A stretch of 16,400 nt of DNA from DASQLQ01 sp035629935 (GTDB taxonomy: Bacteria; Actinomycetota; CADDZG01; WHSQ01). Each line of letters opens with the position of its first letter. The first letter of the stretch is position 1. The notes under the pieces are model-generated. The model did not search any database. It was not told where the DNA came from and saw only the letters and a list, made by a program, of their open reading frames with translations. Both the position numbers and the translations under genes were made by a program. The DNA is taken from NCBI GenBank assembly GCA_035629935.1, contig DASQLQ010000035.1:1-16400 (forward strand), in the 5' to 3' direction. Below are positions 14,139 through 16,400 of this stretch, one piece after another.

Positions 14139-14528
14139 TCAGACGCAGTCGCGGCAGAGCATCCGCTCTGCGTCGGCGAGCTGTGATTTCCTCTTCACGA
14201 GGTGACACCGGTTACAGACGAACTCTTCCCGATCGCGGATCGGGATGACTCGAGTGGGTAGCGGCTCACGGATCGGCGTAGTGGCCTCGGACGACAGGGC
14301 CATGATGTCTTCCTGGTCCTCTTCCCCCTCGGCGTCGGGCGTGCGGCGAGCGGCCCGCTGTGCGAGCAGTTGCTCCAGGCTCGCCTCGTCCGACTCGTCC
14401 TCATCGTCGGTAGTAGCCGAGGCTAGTTCGGCCTCGACCTCATCGGGGTCGCCCAGGTCGTCGTCATCGTCGTCGGCTTCGGCGATGTCTTCGACTTCTT
14501 CTGTCTCTTCTTTGCCTTCGAAGTCCAG
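14139..14528 (-). CDS. DUF4193-like acidic zinc-ribbon protein, apparent CTG start
   Basis: A 129-aa protein of the actinobacterial DUF4193 type. The N-terminal two thirds are very acidic (residues 4-75, including a run of six Asp at 19-24). The C-terminus is a small zinc ribbon, EEFVCNRCHLVKRKSQLADA followed by ERMLCRDCV, with CxxC pairs at 105/108 and 125/128. The function of the family is unknown; the ribbon implies metal binding and perhaps nucleic-acid or protein contacts. No ATG, GTG or TTG lies in this frame between the upstream TAA and the acidic region. A CTG at 14528 has AAGGAG at 14543-14538, 9 nt upstream, so CTG initiation is the best reading; a sequencing error is the alternative. 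It leads the lnt-ppm1-lipoprotein operon (10 nt to lnt). Confidence 0.8.
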   Translation of the reverse strand: MDFEGKEETEEVEDIAEADDDDDDLGDPDEVEAELASATTDDEDESDEASLEQLLAQRAARRTPDAEGEEDQEDIMALSSEATTPIREPLPTRVIPIRDREEFVCNRCHLVKRKSQLADAERMLCRDCV

Positions 14529-14537
14529 TTGCTTGTT

Positions 14538-14543
14538 CTCCTT
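14538..14543 (-). promoter_or_regulatory. Shine-Dalgarno deciding the CTG start of the DUF4193 gene
   Basis: AAGGAG on the minus strand ends 9 nt before CTG at 14528. No standard start codon lies at a usable distance in the frame that encodes the zinc ribbon, so this site supports initiation at CTG. Confidence 0.6.
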
Positions 14544-14585
14544 GTCCCGCGTAGTGGGTCCGTACCCCCGTTAGCAGGGCAGGTA

Positions 14586-14598
14586 AACCCTACGGGTT
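14586..14598. repeat. Small perfect hairpin in the operon leader
   Basis: AACCC-TAC-GGGTT forms a perfect 5-bp stem with a 3-nt loop, between the terminator-like stem and the DUF4193 Shine-Dalgarno. There is no T-tract after it on either strand. It may be part of the leader structure or chance. Confidence 0.25.
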
Positions 14599-14621
14599 CG
14601 GCCGGGATTCCCAACTGGGCA

Positions 14622-14716
14622 CAAGAAAAAGGGAAGACCCACGCTGCCCTAAGGGGCCGCTCGTTAGCCGGAGGCCGGTTATTAAAGCGTTGTCCTCGAG
14701 CCGCTTGGGTCTTCCC
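14622..14716 (-). terminator. Terminator-like long stem with T-tract, enclosing a structured insert
   Basis: GGGAAGACCCA (minus strand 14716-14706) pairs perfectly over 11 bp with TGGGTCTTCCC (14641-14631) and is followed directly by TTTTTCTTG (14630-14622). The 64-nt insert can itself fold: GCCC/GGGC with a CTTA loop (14657-14654 with 14649-14646), GCTCG/CGAGC (14701-14697 with 14663-14659), and an inner CCGG/CCGG stem. The stem plus U-tract looks like intrinsic termination on the minus strand. The large multi-branched loop is unlike a plain terminator and more like the expression platform or end of a structured RNA. It lies about 95 nt before the DUF4193 start. Confidence 0.45.
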
Positions 14717-14881
14717 CCGTGTCTACCCCGAAGCCGCTCGCACGGTTTCCCGATGCCACACCGGTCACGATCTCGGCGCCGTCGGAACGCGACCCGGCCT
14801 GGACCGACCCGTTCCCGAGAGGCCGAGGGCGGACGTTTCTATGCCCGGTGGACCCCGTTTCCCGTGCAAGTGCTTGGGAGC
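14622..14881 (-). ncRNA. Candidate structured leader or small RNA of about 260 nt
   Basis: A promoter at 14917-14888 would start a minus-strand transcript near 14881, and the stem with T-tract would end it near 14622. No convincing minus-strand ORF lies inside. Several stems are possible, including CCGTG/CACGG (14753-14749 with 14729-14725) and those listed for the terminator. CGGGAAAC occurs twice, near the 5' end and in the middle. I compared it by eye with tmRNA, RNase P RNA, 6S, SRP RNA and common riboswitches and saw no match. It may be a cis-acting attenuator for the DUF4193-lnt-ppm1 operon or a free small RNA. The remaining part of this 520-bp gap holds the DnaA-box-like cluster and the proS -10 element. 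Confidence 0.3.
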
Positions 14882-14887
14882 CGGATG

Positions 14888-14917
14888 AACATAGGAAGTC
14901 GCGCGCCGCGGTGTCAA
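14888..14917 (-). promoter_or_regulatory. Sigma70-type promoter for the DUF4193-lnt-ppm1 leader
   Basis: On the minus strand a perfect TTGACA (14917-14912) is followed after 18 nt by TATGTT (14893-14888), which fits TANNNT. The predicted start is near 14881, giving a leader of about 350 nt to the DUF4193 CTG unless the terminator-like stem stops transcription. Confidence 0.6.
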
Positions 14918-14960
14918 CCGTGGGTTCGTGGAACGCGAAAGAACGCGCTTGCTGCACACG

Positions 14961-15005
14961 TTGTCCACAGATGTCCCCGCCTACGTCCACAGGCTCTGTG
15001 GAGAA
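14961..15005. promoter_or_regulatory. Cluster of DnaA-box-like 9-mers with an inverted repeat
   Basis: TTGTCCACA (14961-14969, +) matches the high-GC actinobacterial DnaA box exactly. ACGTCCACA (14983-14991, +) matches 7 of 9 positions and TTCTCCACA (15005-14997, -) 8 of 9. The last two form a perfect inverted repeat, TCCACAG-GCT-CTGTGGA (14986-15002). The cluster sits between the divergent proS and DUF4193 promoters, so it could be a DnaA-controlled regulatory site or another repressor's operator. Confidence 0.45.
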
Positions 15006-15036
15006 CCTCTCTGCGAACGGGGGGCGGCCCTGCACG

Positions 15037-15042
15037 TAATGT
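15037..15042 (+). promoter_or_regulatory. Candidate -10 element (TAATGT) for leaderless proS
   Basis: TAATGT fits TANNNT and ends 6 nt before the proS ATG, which places the transcription start at the A of the ATG. No Shine-Dalgarno lies between 15022 and 15048 at a usable distance, as expected for a leaderless mRNA. No good -35 is seen. Confidence 0.45.
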
Positions 15043-15048
15043 TCCCGG

Positions 15049-16400
15049 ATGGCTAAGGGCTTACCGAAGCAATCCGAAGACTTCCCGGGGTGGTACGTCG
15101 CCGTCGTGAAACAGGCCGATCTGGCAGAGCACGGCCTGGCGAAGGGCTCCCAGATCATCAAGCCGTACGGCTACACACTGTGGGAGAACATCCAGCGCGC
15201 CCTCGACGATCGGTTCAAAGCCACCGGGCACGAGAACTTCATGTTCCCCGTCCTTATCCCAGAGAAGGTCATCGCCAAAGAGGCCGAGCACGTCGAAGGG
15301 TTCTCGCACGAGTTCTGGGTCGTCACGCACGGCGGGGGGCAGGAGCTGGAGGAACCGCTGATCCTTCGCCCCACTTCTGAAGCCGTCATCTGGAACGCGT
15401 ATGCGAACTGGATCCAGAGCTACCGGGACCTCCCGCTTCTGTACAACCAGTGGTGCAACGTCTTTCGATACGAGCTCCGCACGCGCCTTTTCCTTCGCAC
15501 CAGCGAGTTCTACTGGCAGGAGGGCCACACCGCACATGCGACGCGCCAAGAAGCGTGGGACGAGGCCCTCCAGATGCTCGAGATCTACCGCGAGGTAGCC
15601 GAAGATGTTCTCGCGATTCCGGTGCTGCGCGGTCGCAAGAGTGAGTCAGAGCGTTTCGCCGGGGCGGATGAGACCTTCCCGATCGAAGGATTGATGCGCG
15701 ACCGTAAGGCGCTTCAATGCGGGACGTCGCACTTCCTCGGACAGAACTTTGCCAAGGCCTACGACGTGACATTCCTGAACGAGAACGGTGAGCAGGAACA
15801 TGCGTGGGGAACGTCGTGGGGTTTCTCGACGCGCATGGTCGGAGGAACCGTGATGGCGCACGGCGATGACGCCGGCCTTCGCCTTCCCCCCGCCGTCGCG
15901 CCCATCCAGGTCGTCATCGTCCCGATATACCGGAGTGATGAGGAGCGCGGTTCTGTCCTGGAGACCGCCGACAAGGTGAAGGACGCACTCGTCGGCAATG
16001 GCGTGAAAGTGAAAATCGACGACCGCGATCAGCACCGGCCGGGCTTCAAGTTTGCCGAGTGGGAGTTGAAGGGCGTGCCGGTAAGGATCGAGATCGGACC
16101 GAAAGACGTTCAAGCCGATCAGGTAGTGATGGTCGATCGTGTGTCGCGTGAGAAACGGTCGGTAAGCACTTCGCAAGCGATCACCGAGATGGCCGGCATC
16201 CTCGATGGCATCCAGAAGTCTCTGTTCTCTGATGCGATCGCGTTCAGAGGCGACAACACCCATCAGATCGACAGCTATGAGGGTTTCCGCGAGGGCCTCG
16301 AAGCCGAGGGCGGCTACTGGGTCGGTGCCTGGTGCGGCAGCGAGGACTGCGAACGGAAGGTCGGCGCCGACATGAAGGCGTCGATCAGGGTCTTGCCACT
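15049..16400 (+). CDS. proS: Prolyl-tRNA synthetase, archaeal/eukaryotic type (3' partial)
   Basis: Class II aminoacyl-tRNA synthetase that charges tRNA-Pro. The frame is open from ATG 15049 to the window edge (450 full codons, close to the usual 470-480 aa), so only a short C-terminus is missing. Seen in order: a start typical of the archaeal/eukaryotic type (residues 8-16), GHENFMFPVLIPEKVIAKEAEHVEG (60-84), RPTSEAVIW (107-115), motif 2 in FRYELRTRLFLRTSEFYWQEG (139-159), CGTSHFLGQNFAKA (224-237), motif 3-like GLRLPPAVAPIQVV (276-289), an anticodon-binding domain, and a C-terminal WCGSEDC segment that matches the Cys-containing zinc region of this type. It lacks the editing insertion of the E. 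coli-type enzyme. The start has no Shine-Dalgarno and looks leaderless. It is divergent from the DUF4193 operon. Confidence 0.95.
   Translation, partial: MAKGLPKQSEDFPGWYVAVVKQADLAEHGLAKGSQIIKPYGYTLWENIQRALDDRFKATGHENFMFPVLIPEKVIAKEAEHVEGFSHEFWVVTHGGGQELEEPLILRPTSEAVIWNAYANWIQSYRDLPLLYNQWCNVFRYELRTRLFLRTSEFYWQEGHTAHATRQEAWDEALQMLEIYREVAEDVLAIPVLRGRKSESERFAGADETFPIEGLMRDRKALQCGTSHFLGQNFAKAYDVTFLNENGEQEHAWGTSWGFSTRMVGGTVMAHGDDAGLRLPPAVAPIQVVIVPIYRSDEERGSVLETADKVKDALVGNGVKVKIDDRDQHRPGFKFAEWELKGVPVRIEIGPKDVQADQVVMVDRVSREKRSVSTSQAITEMAGILDGIQKSLFSDAIAFRGDNTHQIDSYEGFREGLEAEGGYWVGAWCGSEDCERKVGADMKASIRVLP

Noticed and set aside
14245..14574. Ser-rich plus-strand reading frame
   Set aside because: It is the antisense of the Asp/Glu-rich DUF4193 coding region; the Ser runs mirror GAC/GAG codons on the other strand.
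14631..14716. tRNA-Sec-like element, because the ends GGAAGA...TCTTCC and the length of about 86 nt resemble it
   Set aside because: No T-loop sequence, no anticodon arm with TCA and no D-arm can be placed. The 11-bp end stem and the minus-strand T-tract fit a terminator-like RNA better.
14961..15005. Chromosomal origin of replication
   Set aside because: Only three box-like sites are seen, there is no AT-rich unwinding region, and dnaA, dnaN, rpmH or similar origin genes are not adjacent.
14719..15039. Plus-strand GTG-started 106-aa reading frame in the 520-bp gap
   Set aside because: It has no Shine-Dalgarno, no recognisable family, a degraded second half (irregular third-position use), and it overlaps the minus-strand promoter and the DnaA-box cluster.

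Overview
The window is high-GC bacterial DNA with tightly packed genes. It most likely comes from a deep-branching, uncultured member of the Actinomycetota. Four things point there: an FtsR/Rv1828-type MerR regulator next to a DUF151 gene and near the glycine cleavage genes, as in mycobacteria; a DUF4193-type acidic zinc-ribbon protein; a separate lnt followed directly by a polyprenol-phosphate-mannose synthase (fused in M. tuberculosis Ppm1); and frequent GTG, TTG and apparently CTG starts. The lineage is inferred from gene content, not from a marker tree.

Positions 1-9173 (+ strand): the 3' part of a D-Ala-D-Ala carboxypeptidase overlaps hpt, followed by a DUF151 bifunctional nuclease. Then come ftsR with its own good promoter, a conserved hypothetical with PD-(D/E)XK-like residues, and gcvT, gcvPA and gcvPB. 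No gcvH lies among these genes. The run continues with a PIG-V-like GT-C mannosyltransferase and a secreted two-domain multicopper oxidase.

Positions 9182-14528 (- strand, read right to left): DUF4193 protein (apparent CTG start), lnt, ppm1, a lipoprotein and a two-TM PH-like protein. Each junction is an overlap or a gap of 10 nt or less, so this is very probably one envelope operon (lipoprotein acylation, polyprenyl-phosphate-mannose synthesis and a lipoprotein). A SAM methyltransferase with its own -10 element and an orphan receiver protein follow. The polyprenyl-phosphate-mannose made by Ppm1 is the known donor class for GT-C mannosyltransferases such as the one on the + strand.

Positions 14529-15048 form the only long gap (520 bp). 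It holds a strong minus-strand promoter, a structured leader or small RNA ending in a terminator-like stem with a T-tract, a cluster of DnaA-box-like 9-mers, and a -10 element placed for a leaderless proS. An archaeal/eukaryote-type proS then runs off the right edge.

Most of the window is housekeeping. The points most worth a second look are the Lnt homologue with Ser in place of the catalytic Cys, the structured RNA ahead of the DUF4193-lnt-ppm1 operon, the CTG-started DUF4193 gene, the possible ATC start of the PD-(D/E)XK-like protein, and the DnaA-box cluster.
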